From positions 620,001 to 684,000 of the forward strand of contig JAPEUS010000007.1 in the NCBI GenBank assembly GCA_027946355.1: a stretch of 64,000 bases of DNA, in the 5' to 3' direction. A program made the translations under genes and the position numbers. Under the pieces are notes generated by a model that saw only the letters and a list, made by a program, of their open reading frames with translations, was not told the origin of the DNA and searched no databases. This stretch comes from Collariella sp. IMI 366227 (Eukaryota; Ascomycota; Sordariomycetes; Sordariales; Chaetomiaceae). This document shows, in pieces, positions 44,401 to 55,641 of this stretch (position 1 is its first letter; each line of letters begins with the position of its first letter).

Positions 44401-45714
44401 CTGGCCGGCTCAGGGGGCAGTTTTGGATGCCCCGCCGGTAGAGAGTTGTTAGCTCATACTCTCCGGGCTTCGTGGCGCTGAGAAGGTTGATGACGTGCAC
44501 CGCGCCGTAAGCCTGTTCTAACTCTGAAAAGTGCTTGTCGAAAGCCGGTTGCGTCCCATCGGCAGAGCGTGTAATAGTGATCTTTTGTTGATTTGGGAGC
44601 AAACCGGCCGCCTGCTCCCAAAAGACGGGCACCGAGCCTCGTACTTGAGCGTATGAAAATATGACCCCTGATGGGCTCCAGTACGTCGTTTCTGTCTCGA
44701 CAAAGTTGGCCACATTGCCGTCATCGTCGATACCCCGAGAGTTGAACCTGGTCCCGGCTCTTCTGCACGACAACCGAGAGATAACTGTCAGATAGGAAGG
44801 CAGGCCGGTCTTTGCCGCGCTCAGAGGCGCTGAGCTCTGCGGAATAGCCCAACTTCTGCAAAAACCACGAATCGCAGACGTCAATATCCTCGAGGCATCG
44901 AGTGCCACCCGCTCCTGATTCTGTAGCCGTGATCGGAAAAGGACAAGAGGGCGAATCATGTAAGAGTTCCAGAGAAATGATTCGTCGAAATTATCAATAT
45001 CGAATTCGGAGGCGTCAGCCGGTCTGAGGTGCGTTAGAATGTTTGCGACCAGATTCCCCCGTTGCCATCTCACCTGTCCTGCATGCGATTCGTAACGTCA
45101 AAGTCGGTGCTGTAATAAAATGTCCCGTTCCCAAGCAGTTTCTGCAGCTCCAAACAAGGGTGTTCGACTGTCACATCTCTCCGCCCAAGCCCCTGTCCAT
45201 ATACTGATGCGGCGTCCTGCTCAAGCTCGTAGGGGTCGAGGGCGACAACGTCATCATATTCGGCGGAGTTTAGACAGAAAAACTGGACCGCCTCAATCTT
45301 TTCTACCGTCTCGCCCGGCCGGAGAGTTGCGACGCGCGACGCCTGGGTAATGACGCACAGGAACACATCCCTCCCAATCGATATCAACCCCAGTGTTCCG
45401 TAGATAGGTCGCGGGGTGAGCGGGCGGTAGTCGGCGAGAAGCTTGTCGGAAGCCTGTGTGAACTCGACCATGCATTTTGACGCGGCATTGTCGTTGCCTG
45501 GGCGTTGACGCGCCGAAGATACAGACGCAAGAAAGCCATTGGCGATGGCCTCACTGGTCGTGTTGCTGTGGCGTAGGATCAGGGCGTGCGAATGGGAAGC
45601 AATTGCGATGGCTCGGTGGGGATATTCCCGAATCAGAATCTGGCTGGACTTCTCAGGTGATGGAGGTTGCCCAGGCCACAGGGCTGTCGAGGGGGCGGCG
45701 GAACTGTAGTCCAT
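41454..45714 (-). CDS. Synaptojanin-type inositol polyphosphate 5-phosphatase (INP51/52/53 family)
   Basis: Large two-domain phosphoinositide phosphatase acting at plasma membrane and endocytic sites. Exons: 45074-45714, 43725-45023, 43140-43678, 42869-43088 and 41454-42815. The N-terminal Sac1 domain has GLISIGRDVFLCVITQAS, WSPSGVIFSYAQVRGSVPVF-type text and the CX5R(T/S) catalytic motif in RTNCLDCLDRTNLIQ. The 5-phosphatase domain follows (VGTFNLNGRT, EIIAIGFQEIVELNPQQIM, MSGMAGNKGAVAIRM, FVTAHLAAG, VIWFGDFNYRIGL, IPAWTDRIL, LRFSDHRPVYAIF). These are all intact catalytic motifs. The C-terminal 400 residues are Pro/Ser-rich with PPPPPPRR-type stretches, typical for SH3 or actin-related partners, ending LLGDDGAAAGSMGGWEALKP. 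One frame change near 41843-41860 separates SLPDAPPQA from LNGSTSNL. About 1350 residues in total. Confidence 0.93.
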
Positions 45715-47013
45715 CTTGGGGTCTTCGGTTCGGTCTTAGTCGCAAAGAGGGGCCACGTAGTGGTGGTTGTGTGGGAGACGGCGATTAATGTCTGGCGCAG
45801 ATGTCATGGCGGGTTTAAAGCGAATAATAGTTGGTTGATATCATGTCGAATCGGAAAAGTTAGGCGCTAGATATCGGGGGTTTGGTGATGGCCGCGCGAC
45901 TCGTCGATGTCAAACCGTCCAAGAAGGTTGGTCTTCGAATGCTGGACTTCCAGAAGCGGGAAGTGGCCAGCCTGACGTCCATGCCATGCCTGCAAGCTGG
46001 AGCATGCGGGGCCCCTGGCCGTCTTGGCGACGTTTAGTGTGTGGGGACTCCTGGGCAACGACTTCAGAATTTCAGAACAATTGCAAATCCACAACGCATG
46101 TTCTTAGGCGCAGAACTCCGGTATCAACAGTTGACACAAGACGGTTTGACAAAACTGTTGTTCCAATACTTTTCACGACATGCCCGTTATTAACATTGCA
46201 AATACTGCAATGTAGACAACCCTGTTGAATAGGAGCGGGCTGACCTCCATCCCTGGATGGTGTCTCCCTGCTGTCATGTGAAAAAGAAACTGCTTCCAAT
46301 CATCACCGAGTGGAAGACCCGTCAAGACAGCCTTCGCGAACACAAAGGAGCAACTAATGGAGAGTCACTCTAGATCAAAGTGACTACCAACATTGGTCAG
46401 GTAGCCAACTGAGGTGCAGAAACAGGCCGCCTCTCCCTCTCCCTCTCCCTTCATCCGTCCAACTACCTATCTTGAAACAAACGGAAAAGAAGTGCTGTGC
46501 AGCAACAGGAGCGTTCTCAGACGATGGCTTCAGATTTTTATCAATGGTGAGATCATGCTCTCCGTTTCCGGAAAAGTCATCCTCTTCCTATCATGTTTGA
46601 TTATGCAATCATCATCAGCCATGAAGAGAAAAAAGGAAGAAATTTGCGAGGTTGAAAAAAAGTTTGGTTAAATGGGAGGGGTCTGTGTGATTATGTAATG
46701 ATCTCTTGGCAGTAGTTCCCGTCGTTTTGGCCTGCTGGCGCTTGGCACCTAGCCCGACGCGCATCATCGGGTGGGTCCGAACCCGCGCAGCCGCTTTTTG
46801 CTGCTTCTGGACTTCACCTCCAACCCCTTCATTCCTTCCCGGTTGCAACTTGCCGAGCGACACCATCCTTGGAAGTCTCGACACTTTGTGCTTTATCGCA
46901 GGACTTTTATTGATTATTGATTCCGGCAGCAGTCTTCGCATTGCATTCGGATATTTTCCGCAAACTACTTCTGCAGCCTCCACGACCAACCGAACACCGA
47001 CCGCTCTGCGACC
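45715..47013. other. Divergent promoter region, phosphatase and PRP39
   Basis: No gene recognised in 1.3 kb. A short CCCTCT microsatellite lies at about 46434-46452. Confidence 0.4.
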
Positions 47014-49396
47014 ATGGGCGACTTCGCTAACTTCGGAGGCACCGACGAGGAGAACGCTGAAATCAAGCGCCTCAATGCTGAGGTCGTAAGTGGTTATTCC
47101 CTTTGCGCCCTGGTTCACCGGGACTGCACCACTGAGCCAGTGCGGACGCAGGAACAAAGACTGACCTCGCATCACACCTTCAGGAAGCGGATTCTGACGA
47201 CTTCGGCAACTGGGAGAAGCTGATTAGTGCCTGCGAGGGCTTGGAAGGCGGTCTTAACCGGAACTCGAGCCCCCCAGTCGCTGGCGCTTCTTCGCGACTC
47301 TTACGACCGATTCCTCCTCAAGTTCCCGCTCCTCTTCGGCTACTGGAAGAAGTATGCCGACCTCGAGTTCAACATCTCCGGCCCCGAGTCGGCTGAAATG
47401 GTATGCCCGCTGGTTTCTACGTCTAGTTGTTGGGACAAGGCTGATGTTGTTGGGTTGATAGATCTACGAGAGAGGCTGCGCCAGCATTACCAACTCGGTC
47501 GACCTTTGGACTGAGTACTGCTCCTTTAAAATGGAAACCACTCACACACCCCACCTCGTGAGAGAGTAAGTATAGCTGGACCGTTTCCTTCCCTACACCA
47601 TGACCTCCTCGCACGCAGCAAACCTGCGAGGCTGGCTCCAGCCGCCTGACGAACCAAGCGCATCGCTCCAGAGACGCAACCCCGCGGGACATGGTGAGAG
47701 AAACCAAAGGCAGCCGCCTCCCTCTACTGGGATCGTTCTCTCACACTACTTAGCCAGGCTCTGCTGTGCCCAGCGGATCACATCCCGTGTGCTGTGACCT
47801 TCAACTCGTTTCCCGTTCGCACGTGCCCCCGAAGATGAGATGTATTTGGCCTCGTTGGAAGGATTGCATCGCTCGCACCAAGTCCCCTCTTGTATTTGCA
47901 CACCCTTCCCACCTCACCCTGTCCCTTCATCGTCCCTTGACTTGCTGCTAACCCCGATCGCAGGCTTTTTGATCGCGCCGCCTCCCACATCGGTCTGGAC
48001 TTCCTTTCTCATCCCTTTTGGGACAAGTATCTCGAGTACGAAACTCGCCAGGAGGCGCAGGACAAGATTTTTGCGATTCTCAACCGCGTCATCCACATAC
48101 CGATGCACCAGTATGCCAGGTACTTCGAGCGCTTCCGGCAGATGGCGCACACTCGCCCTCTTGAGGAGCTTGTTTCCGCCACTGAGCTGGCTCAGTACCG
48201 TGCCGAGGTCGAGGCGGAGGCTGCTCAATTTGGCATGCAGAAGCCTGAGCTCGAGATTGAAAGGGACATCCGGGCGAAGATTGACGCATTCTTCTATCAG
48301 ATCTTCCAGGGCACCCAGACCGAGACCAACAAGAGGTGGACGTACGAAGCCGAGATTAAGCGTCCGTATTTCCACGTCACGGAGCTGGAGCACCACCAGG
48401 TCATTAACTGGCGCAAGTACCTCGATTTCGAGGAGTCCGAGGGCAACTATCAGCGCATCGTCTTCTTGTACGAGAGGTGTCTGGTGACGTGCGCCCTCTA
48501 CGACGAGTTCTGGTTCCGGTATGCTCGGTGGATGGCCGCCCAGGAGCACAAGGAAGAGGAGGTACGGATTATTTACATGCGCGCGGCGACCATTTTTGTG
48601 CCCATCAGCAGGCCCGGCATCCGGCTCCAGTGGGCCTATTTCGAAGAGATGACTGGCCGTCTCGATGTTGCCCGCGACATCCATGCCGCCATCCTTATGA
48701 AGCTCCCTGACTGCGTTGAGGCGGTCGTTTCGTGGGCCAACCTGCAGCGCCGCCAGAGCGGTCTTGACGCGGCGATCGAGGTGTATAAGGCGCAGATCGA
48801 TTCGCCCGTTGTCGACATATTCACCAAGGCGGCGCTGGTCACCGAGTGGGCTTCTCTGCTTTGGAAGATTAAGGGTTCGGTCGAAGAGGCGCGAACAGCT
48901 TTTGCTAAGAACGCCGAGTGGTACGCCGACAGCCGCCACTTTTGGCAGAAGTGGCTTGAGTTTGAGCTTGAGCAACCCACCAGCGCGGAGAAGGAGACCC
49001 AGGTTGCTGAGCGGGTCAAGAAGGTGTTTGCAGAGATGCAGTCGAAGAGCCGCCTGTCGCCGGGCGTTAAGCAGGAGCTGGGTCAAGTGTACCTGAGTTA
49101 CCTGCAGCAGCGCGGTGGCAAGCAAGCCATGAAGGAGTTCTTGCTTATTGACAGGGGAACTGTTCGGGTAAGTCATCAAAAACAAGACTCGGTTCTGTGG
49201 GAGTGTACACTGCTAACTAAACCACAGTCCCCCATCTGTCTCGCTCATCACCAAGGCCAAGCTGTCCAAGGAAGGCAGCGGCATCCCTGAGCTGGACGAG
49301 GCAACGCGCGCCAAGGCCGAGAGACGGTTCTACAATTACTACGAACTGCACACGGATCCGGACCCGGACGCTCAGGGCCCCGCTAGTTTCGATTAG
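47014..49396 (+). CDS. prp39: PRP39, U1 snRNP-associated splicing factor
   Basis: HAT-repeat protein of the U1 snRNP needed for 5' splice-site recognition. Exons: 47014-47085, 47184-47400, 47462-47565, 47964-49167 and 49228-49396, giving about 587 residues. Text runs MGDFANFGGTDEENAEIKRL, NWEKLISACEGLEGGLNR, RFLLKFPLLFGYWKKYADLE, IYERGCASITNSVDLWTEYC, LFDRAASHIGLDFLSHPFWD, KYLEYETRQEAQDKIFAILN, YLDFEESEGNYQRIVFLYER and FWFRYARWMAAQEHKEEEV; these are successive HAT motifs (W..Y...E and ..R..YERA). It ends ELHTDPDPDAQGPASFD. Two one-base shifts occur, both at C runs: six C at 47270-47275 where five keep NSSPQSLALLRDSYD in frame, and five C at 49229-49233 where four keep SVSLITKAKLSKEGSG in frame. 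The long intron 47566-47963 is unusual for this window. Confidence 0.93.
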
Positions 49397-50640
49397 GAAT
49401 ACATGCTGGGATTTGAGTGACTGGTCGACAGTAGAACGGACGATGGACCGACAGAGGAGGATGCATTCTGGAGCAGGGAGAATCGAACAAATATCCCCGA
49501 AAATGAGCAGGAAGTGGGCTTGGGCAAACGTCTCTTATCTAGGAGAAGACAACATGTATGGATTAATGTAGCAATACGGCCAAAAGTGGAGATTATTTTG
49601 AGAAATCACTGATTGACACTTTGTTCTTCATGTTCGAGTTCGTCTGTCTGCTGCAGGGTGATTAGTCACGGGGCTGTTCCGGTGGTCGGCCACATTCCGG
49701 CGGGGTGGGGCACCAATCTGTCAACTGCCGGGCCGGATCTGGGCGTTCCGTGTCACCCCATGCTGACAGATCATCCGGACCCGTTCCGGCCTTGTCATTG
49801 ATGGCCAATTGCAACGGGTGCTGTCATGTCTCGACGAAGAAACGGCTCTGACTCTTCTTTTCCAGTAGAACTGCGGCCATACCAAGACCTTGGCATTGCG
49901 TAACAGGCACCGAGTTGACTCGCGCCTGTCGGGGCTTTTACCGCGTCCAGCCTTCTGAGCCACTGGCCTCTCACAAAACGTCCCACTCTGCAAGGAAAGA
50001 GAGGCAAATCGAGGCTCAAAGTCAACATCATGTCTCGAAATCGGACCCGTGACGGCGCTCGGCCATACTCGGAGATGTCCTCGGCTCCGTACCACAGTTT
50101 CGGCGCACTCCGCCGGGGCGTCCCCCCGTGCTCGTCGTCTTCCAAACCTCCACTTCCCACGAGAGCACGAGCTAGAATTCGGGAAAGATTCGGGGAAAGG
50201 CAGGGGTCCAGGGCCCTTCCAGCGTCTCACGCTGGGGGCAAGACCCACAGTGGACTCACTTCAAACCGTCAATCGACCACTCAGCGTGCGTCCATAGCTT
50301 TTTTTTCGACGCGATTCCACTCGCCGTTGGCACCAGACGAAGCTCCATCCCATCCACTTGCCATCCACTTGGCCTCCCAGTCCTTTTGATTACGCATCGT
50401 CCTCCTATCGCGCCTTTTCTCGTGCCTGAGTTTGCCTTCTCTTTTTCCTTCTTCCTCCGTCAGACTCCTCCGTGATACCCTTTCCTCAAGGTGAGCATCC
50501 CCAATTCAAATTTCCCCTTGTCATCGCAACTCCTTTGGGCCATACCGATATCACGCCGTATCAGTCCGCGGTTTCCCCCGCCTTGCAAACACCAAACACC
50601 AAGCACCTGGTTCTGACCGTCGCGTTCCCAACCCGTACAG
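49397..50640. other. Intergenic region between PRP39 and CCP1
   Basis: 3' end of PRP39 and promoter/leader of CCP1. A few frames open for 120-175 codons on both strands (49721-50389) overlap each other and show no recognised text. Confidence 0.4.
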
Positions 50641-51835
50641 ATGGCGACCGCTACCCGCACCTTCACCCGCGCTCTGCGCACCTCTGCGCGCCCGGCCTTC
50701 ACCGCCGCTCCCCGCATCGCCTTCCGCCAGAGCGGTCGCCGCTTCTACTCGTCGGAGCCCGCCGCCAAGCAGGGTTCGTCGGCCCTCCTCTGGGTTGCCG
50801 GTCTCGCTGCCGTCGGTGGTGGTGGTGCCTGGTTCTACCTCAACAACAACCAGACCCCCGCCACCCCCAAGGTCTTCACCCCCAAGTTTGAGGACTACCA
50901 GGCCGTGTACAACGAGATTGCGAACCGCCTCGACGAGAACAGCGACTATGACGACGGCAGCTACGGCCCCGTGCTGGTCCGCCTCGCGTGGCACGCCAGC
51001 GGCACCTACGATGCCCTGACCGGCACTGGCGGCAGCAACGGCGCCACCATGCGCTTCGCTCCCGAGAGTGACCACGGCGCCAACGCCGGCCTGAAGGCTG
51101 CTCGTGACTTCCTCGAGCCTGTGAAGGGTGAGTGTGTCCGCTAAGCAGAAAAGAAGGGGGAAGGAGATGACTGACAGCCTTAACAGAGAAGTTCCCCCTG
51201 GATCACCTACTCCGACCTCTGGATCCTCGCCGGTGTCTGCTCCATTCAGGAGATGATGGGCCCCGAGATCCCCTACCGCGCCGGTCGCCAGGACAAGGAC
51301 GTCGCTGGCTGCACCCCTGACGGCCGTCTTCCTGATGCCGCCCAGGGCCAGGACCACCTCCGCAACATCTTCGGGCGCATGGGCTTTAACGACCAGGAGA
51401 TCGTCGCTCTGTGCGGTGCCCACGCCCTCGGCCGCTGCCACACCGACCGCTCCGGCTATGACGGCCCCTGGACCTTCTCCCCCACTGTCCTGACCAACGA
51501 CTATTACAAGCTCCTCCTCGACGAGAAGTGGCAGTGGAAGAAGTGGAACGGCCCTAAGCAGGTGAGTTAACTGGAAACCGAATTAGATCAGTTTTGAAAC
51601 AGCTGCTGACCGAGAAAAATAGTACGAGGACAAGAAGACCAAGTCCCTGATGATGCTCCCCGCCGACATGGCCATCATCCAGGACAAGAAGTTCAAGGAA
51701 TACGTCAAGAAGTACGCCGCCGACAACGACCTCTTCTTCAAGGACTTTGCCGCCGTCGTCGTCAAGCTGTTCGAGCTTGGTGTGCCCTTCAAGCAGGACG
51801 CCGAGGTCATGGTGTTCAAGCCTGTCAACGCCTAA
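50641..51835 (+). CDS. ccp1: Cytochrome c peroxidase, mitochondrial
   Basis: Haem peroxidase of the mitochondrial intermembrane space that reduces H2O2 with cytochrome c. Exons 50641-51127, 51187-51561 and 51623-51835 (about 357 residues). The N-terminus (MATATRTFTRALRTSARPAF ... SGRRFYSSEPAAKQ) is a mitochondrial presequence, followed by a sorting membrane helix (ALLWVAGLAAVGGGGAWFYL). Catalytic residues: distal Arg, Trp and His in VLVRLAWHASGTYD, proximal His in CGAHALGRCHTD, and the radical Trp region in GPWTFSP. At the exon 2 start a run of five C (51194-51198) shifts the frame; four C gives EKFPWITYSDLWILAGVCSI. Otherwise intact. Confidence 0.95.
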
Positions 51836-52692
51836 ATTTTTTAGGAAGCGGTGTACGATGGAGGGGTTCGGGGATGATGATACCACAGGTTTACCATCTT
51901 GAGGATGTGTCGCCACTCTGACGGAAAGAGAGGAGGATAATGATATCTCCCACGGGAGAGGGGAGTCTGTCTCCCTCGTATGGACGGACAAGAACTGCCA
52001 GCTTCTTTCTTTTTGGGAGCGGGCCAGCGCGGTGGGATCTCTGCCGCTGTGTATTCCATGCTATTTTTTTAGCGTTTTCTTGTCGTGTCTGCCAGGTTAC
52101 TAGCTTATTAAACAGTGTGGATGAATAGAAGGGTCAGTTGAAGAGCAGTTTTCAAGATGAAGTGAAGTGAAAGCGAATGTCAAGGAGAGGAAGTGGCCGA
52201 TAGGAGGAAAGCTGGTTTTAAGGAGTTTAAAGGGCGGGGAAATGCCATGTGGCGGCTAGCGCCGTGTCACTCTGGGACACGATCTGTCTGGAGGATCGTG
52301 GAGGATGGTTATTTGGGGGTGTCATTGGTCTCGATCACGTTTCGGTTCGCTGGCTTCCATCCATCCAGTCGTCAAGGTTCCCCGCATTTTGCCCGTTCGG
52401 GAGAGCTTTGCATCAACCACAAAGGAGGCCAAGCAAAGCCAGAGGCGGATAGTTGAAAATCAAGACCAGAGAAAGCTCCAAGAGAAAGGGCTTCTGGTCC
52501 CCGAGGTAGTGAACATCAGGAAGTGTAGATGCGATGACCTTGCCCATCATGAAACGAGACATCGGGAGGAGTATGTTAGAAAGATGAGGGTTAGGGTTGT
52601 GTATGTCAGTCCAAGACGACATCGAATTTCTCAACCTCGATTCGTCGTTTTGATTCTTCACCTCCAACCCCCGCCACACCCTCACCATCACA
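51836..52692. other. Intergenic region between CCP1 and ATP11
   Basis: 3' end of CCP1 and promoter of ATP11; no gene recognised. Confidence 0.4.
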
Positions 52693-53649
52693 ATGGCTAC
52701 CGCGCGAGTGCCGGTGCTGCGGCACCTCCTGACCTCCCAGCCACGCGCGCTGCGCGTCTCAAACCAGCGGCGCTGGGCGCAGGTGCACGATGTGCGCTTC
52801 CTCGCGACCACCCAGGCCCCGCGCAACATCCTCGAGAAGTACCGCGACAAGCTCGATCGCAAAGCCCGCGAGGAGGGCCACGAAGACATCGACTCGCTCA
52901 AGGCTGCCTACAACGAGAAGATTCAGAAGCTGCGCAAGGAGGCCGAGGTGGTTGCGACCCCACCTCCCCCTGCCCCCGAAGCCGAGCTCTCCTCATCATC
53001 AACCATCACACTGACACCCACCCCACCCCAAGACCACCAGACCCCCCTCAACCCGTCAGCAGCACCAACGGCAGCGGCATCCCCCTCTCCACAATCCTTG
53101 ACCTCCCAAAGCCCTGACCCTCCCAGTCAAAGAACTCACCGCCATCTGGCGGCTGCACCACGCCTCCAAGCCAACCTCTCTCTGCGCGGTCATCCCCTCG
53201 GGTACCTTCACCACCATGGAAGCCCTCGCCCGCCTCAACCCACAATTCGTCCTCCCCGTCCCGCACCCTCCCAGGGCGCGGAGATGCACTTCCTGCAATG
53301 GACCTGGGACCGGTCGACCGACTCGGCCACGGTGCTGTTTACGAGTCTGGCGGAGTACAAGGCGCGGGGAATATGCGGCGCCGCATACGACGGTGACGCA
53401 TTATAAGGAGTTAACGAGTGAGAAGGGGTGGTGTTGATGCAGGGGCAGGTGGTGGAGGATAGGGGTGAAAGTGGAGGATGCGAGGTGGTTGGTTATGTGT
53501 CTGCAGAGGTTTTATGGGGGTGGGATGGGGTGGGGGCGAGGAGGGGAAGGTGAGGGCGGAGGAGAGGAGGAGGTTGTTGGAGTTGTTTGGGAGGGGATCA
53601 GGGGTTTAGTGTGGAGAGGTTGATGGAGGAGGCGGAGAGGATGGGGTAG
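52693..53649 (+). CDS. atp11: ATP11, F1-ATPase assembly chaperone (frame broken many times)
   Basis: Mitochondrial chaperone binding F1 beta subunits. A presequence (MATARVPVLRHLLTSQPRAL) leads to ILEKYRDKLDRKAREEGHED and IDSLKAAYNEKIQKLRKEAE. After a Pro/Ser/Thr-rich linker come IPLSTILDLPKP, KELTAIWRLHHASKPTSLCA, MEALARLNPQFVLPVPHP, GAEMHFLQWTWDRSTDSATV, LFTSLAEYKARG, YAAPHTTVTHYKELTSEKG, VEDARWLVMCLQRFYGG and, at the end, MEEAERMG before TAG at 53647-53649. These are in order in three frames with at least six changes, several in G or C runs. Domain order is complete, so a functional gene with dense sequence errors is more likely than decay, but decay cannot be excluded. Confidence 0.8.
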
Positions 53650-53809
53650 GTTTCGGGAGGGATGAAGGGGCGGTGTATGATAGAGGTGTGAAATTGGATG
53701 TATTATGAGGAGGTATACGGCGTTGGACTGGTGTAGACGAGAAGCTTAGAGCTTAGACTTGATTTAAATGGCATCACAATGGATACATAGATGTTATCTC
53801 AGCAGTGGG

Positions 53810-55641
53810 CTACAACTTCGCCCCTGCCGTCCGCTCCTCTTTCTTCGCCTGCTCCCGCATCACCCTCCTCAACACCTTGCCGCTGGGAGACTTCGGCACC
53901 TGGTCGACAAACTTGATGCCCCCGCGCAGCTTCTTATGCGGAGCCACATGCGTCGCCACCCAGTCTATTAGCTCCTGCGCCTTGGCCTCGCTAGCTTTGA
54001 CGCCCTCCCGAAGCACAACATACGCTCTCGGTACTTCGGTCGCATTTGCGCGGTCCTCGACCCCAATTACGCAGGCGTCTGCTACTTCCCTGTGCCCAAT
54101 TAAGACACCTTCGAGTTCGGCTGGTGGGACGGGGTAGCCATCTATGAGGGGGTTAGTAATCTTTGCTGGGGAGAGTAAACGGGCAAAAGGAGATACTGAC
54201 TGTACTTGATCAACTCCTTGAGCCGGTCTACGCAGTAGAAATTACCGTGCTTGTCGCGCCGGAAGACATCGCCCGTCTTAAAGAAGCCGTCAGACGAGAA
54301 GGCCTCTTTTGTGCGCTCGGGGTTGTTGAAGTAGCCCGGGAAGACGTTGGGGCCTTTGAGCCAGAGCTCGCCAGACTACCATACACGTTAGCTGGTCACC
54401 CACTCAGAGAGAAACTATTGCGCTGAAAGTCCTACCTCCCCTCCCCACTTCCCCCATCCTCCCCACAATCCTCGCCTCCATATTCGGCATCAACTTCCCC
54501 ACCGACCCCATAAACTTCCCCACTCATCCACCACCTGACAGCACACCACCGCGCTCGTCTCACTCAACCCAAACCCCTGCTTCACCGGCACCTTCAACCT
54601 CCTCCACACCGCCTCCGTCAACTCCCTTGTCAACGGCGCCGCCCCCGAATGCAGCACCTTCAACGAACTCAAATCACACCCATCCACCTCCGGATGCTTA
54701 CTAAACGCCAACACCACCGGCGGCGGCACGTACGCGAACGTGATCCTGTACTTCTCTATTGTTCTTAAAACCTTCCCCATCTCGAACCGCGCCATCACAA
54801 CTAGCTGCCACCCTTCGTAGATAGAGAGGAGTACGCCGCAGGTTAGGCCGTAGATGTGGAAGAAGGGGAGGACACCCAGTTGCTTGTCGCCGAGCCCGTC
54901 CGCGCCGCCGCGGCTGCGCCATTGGCTGCCTTCGACGTAGGAGGCTTGGAGGATGTTGGAGACCATGTTGTGGTGGGTGAGGCAGACGCCCTTGGGGAGG
55001 CCCGTGGTGCCGGAGGAGTAGACGAGGAAGGCGAGGGAGGTTTGGGGTGATGGGGTTGGGGATTCGAACGGGGTGGTGGGGAAATGGAGGTGAGGAGGGT
55101 GGTGAAATGCGGGATGGGGGGTTGGTTGGGGAAGGGTCTTGGCCGAGGAGAAGGATGCGGTTGTGGGGAGGCCGGCTCTTTTGGCGGCGGAGAGGGCGGT
55201 GGGGAGCTGGGCGGGCTGGGTGACGAGGGCTTTGGCGTTTGAGTTGCGGAGCTGGAAGGCAAGTTCGTCGATGGTGTAGAGGGGTTGGCGGGCGAGACGA
55301 TGCCGCCTGCCCAGAGGGCGCCGAGCGTGAGGATGGGTGTCTGGGGGTGTTAGTGATGGTCAACGATGGATAAAAGGGGAAAGGCCACTGACATCAATGG
55401 AGTTGGGGGTGTAAAAGGCTAGGACATCACCCTTCTTCCATCCCCATTGTTCCCTCAAACCCTGACCAAATGCGATGGAGTCATTGCGGATGTCAGCCCA
55501 GTTGTAGGACCGTCCCGTCTCGGCGCAGGTCAGGATTTCCTTGGTTTCGGGAAAGTCTCTTCTCCTGTCTCCAAGAAGCAGAGTCCAAAGATTAAGATCA
55601 TCAGGGATGTTGAGAGGCAGAAAGGTGGATGGATATGGCAT
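53810..55641 (-). CDS. 4-coumarate-CoA ligase-like acyl-CoA synthetase with C-terminal AKL
   Basis: AMP-forming adenylating enzyme. Exons about 55393-55641, 54436-55340, 54201-54375 and 53810-54141. Motifs: MPYPSTFLPLNIPDDLNLWT, GWKKGDVLAFYTPNSID, AMP-binding loop VYSSGTTGLPKGVCLTHHN, PFFHIYGLTCGVLLSIYEGW, HSGAAPLTRELTEAVWRRL, GFGLSET, SGELWLKGPNVFPGYFNNPE, KTGDVFRRDKHGNFYCVDR, and hinge/catalytic lysine region SPSGKVLRRVMREQ. The last three residues AKL form a PTS1-like peroxisomal signal, as in fungal 4CL-like and fatty-acid activating enzymes. The frame changes at least once in exon 2 at a G run (55281-55284; plus strand), and again near 55130-55180 and 54440-54520. Start codon 55639-55641. 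Substrate unknown. It is divergent to a regulator. Confidence 0.85.

Noticed and set aside
46740..46800. Minus-strand GGGTTCGGACCC resembling a tRNA T-arm
   Set aside because: Stem pairing fails at the outer positions and there is no matching 5' half.
49721..50248. Overlapping frames on both strands between PRP39 and CCP1
   Set aside because: They overlap each other and carry no conserved motifs.
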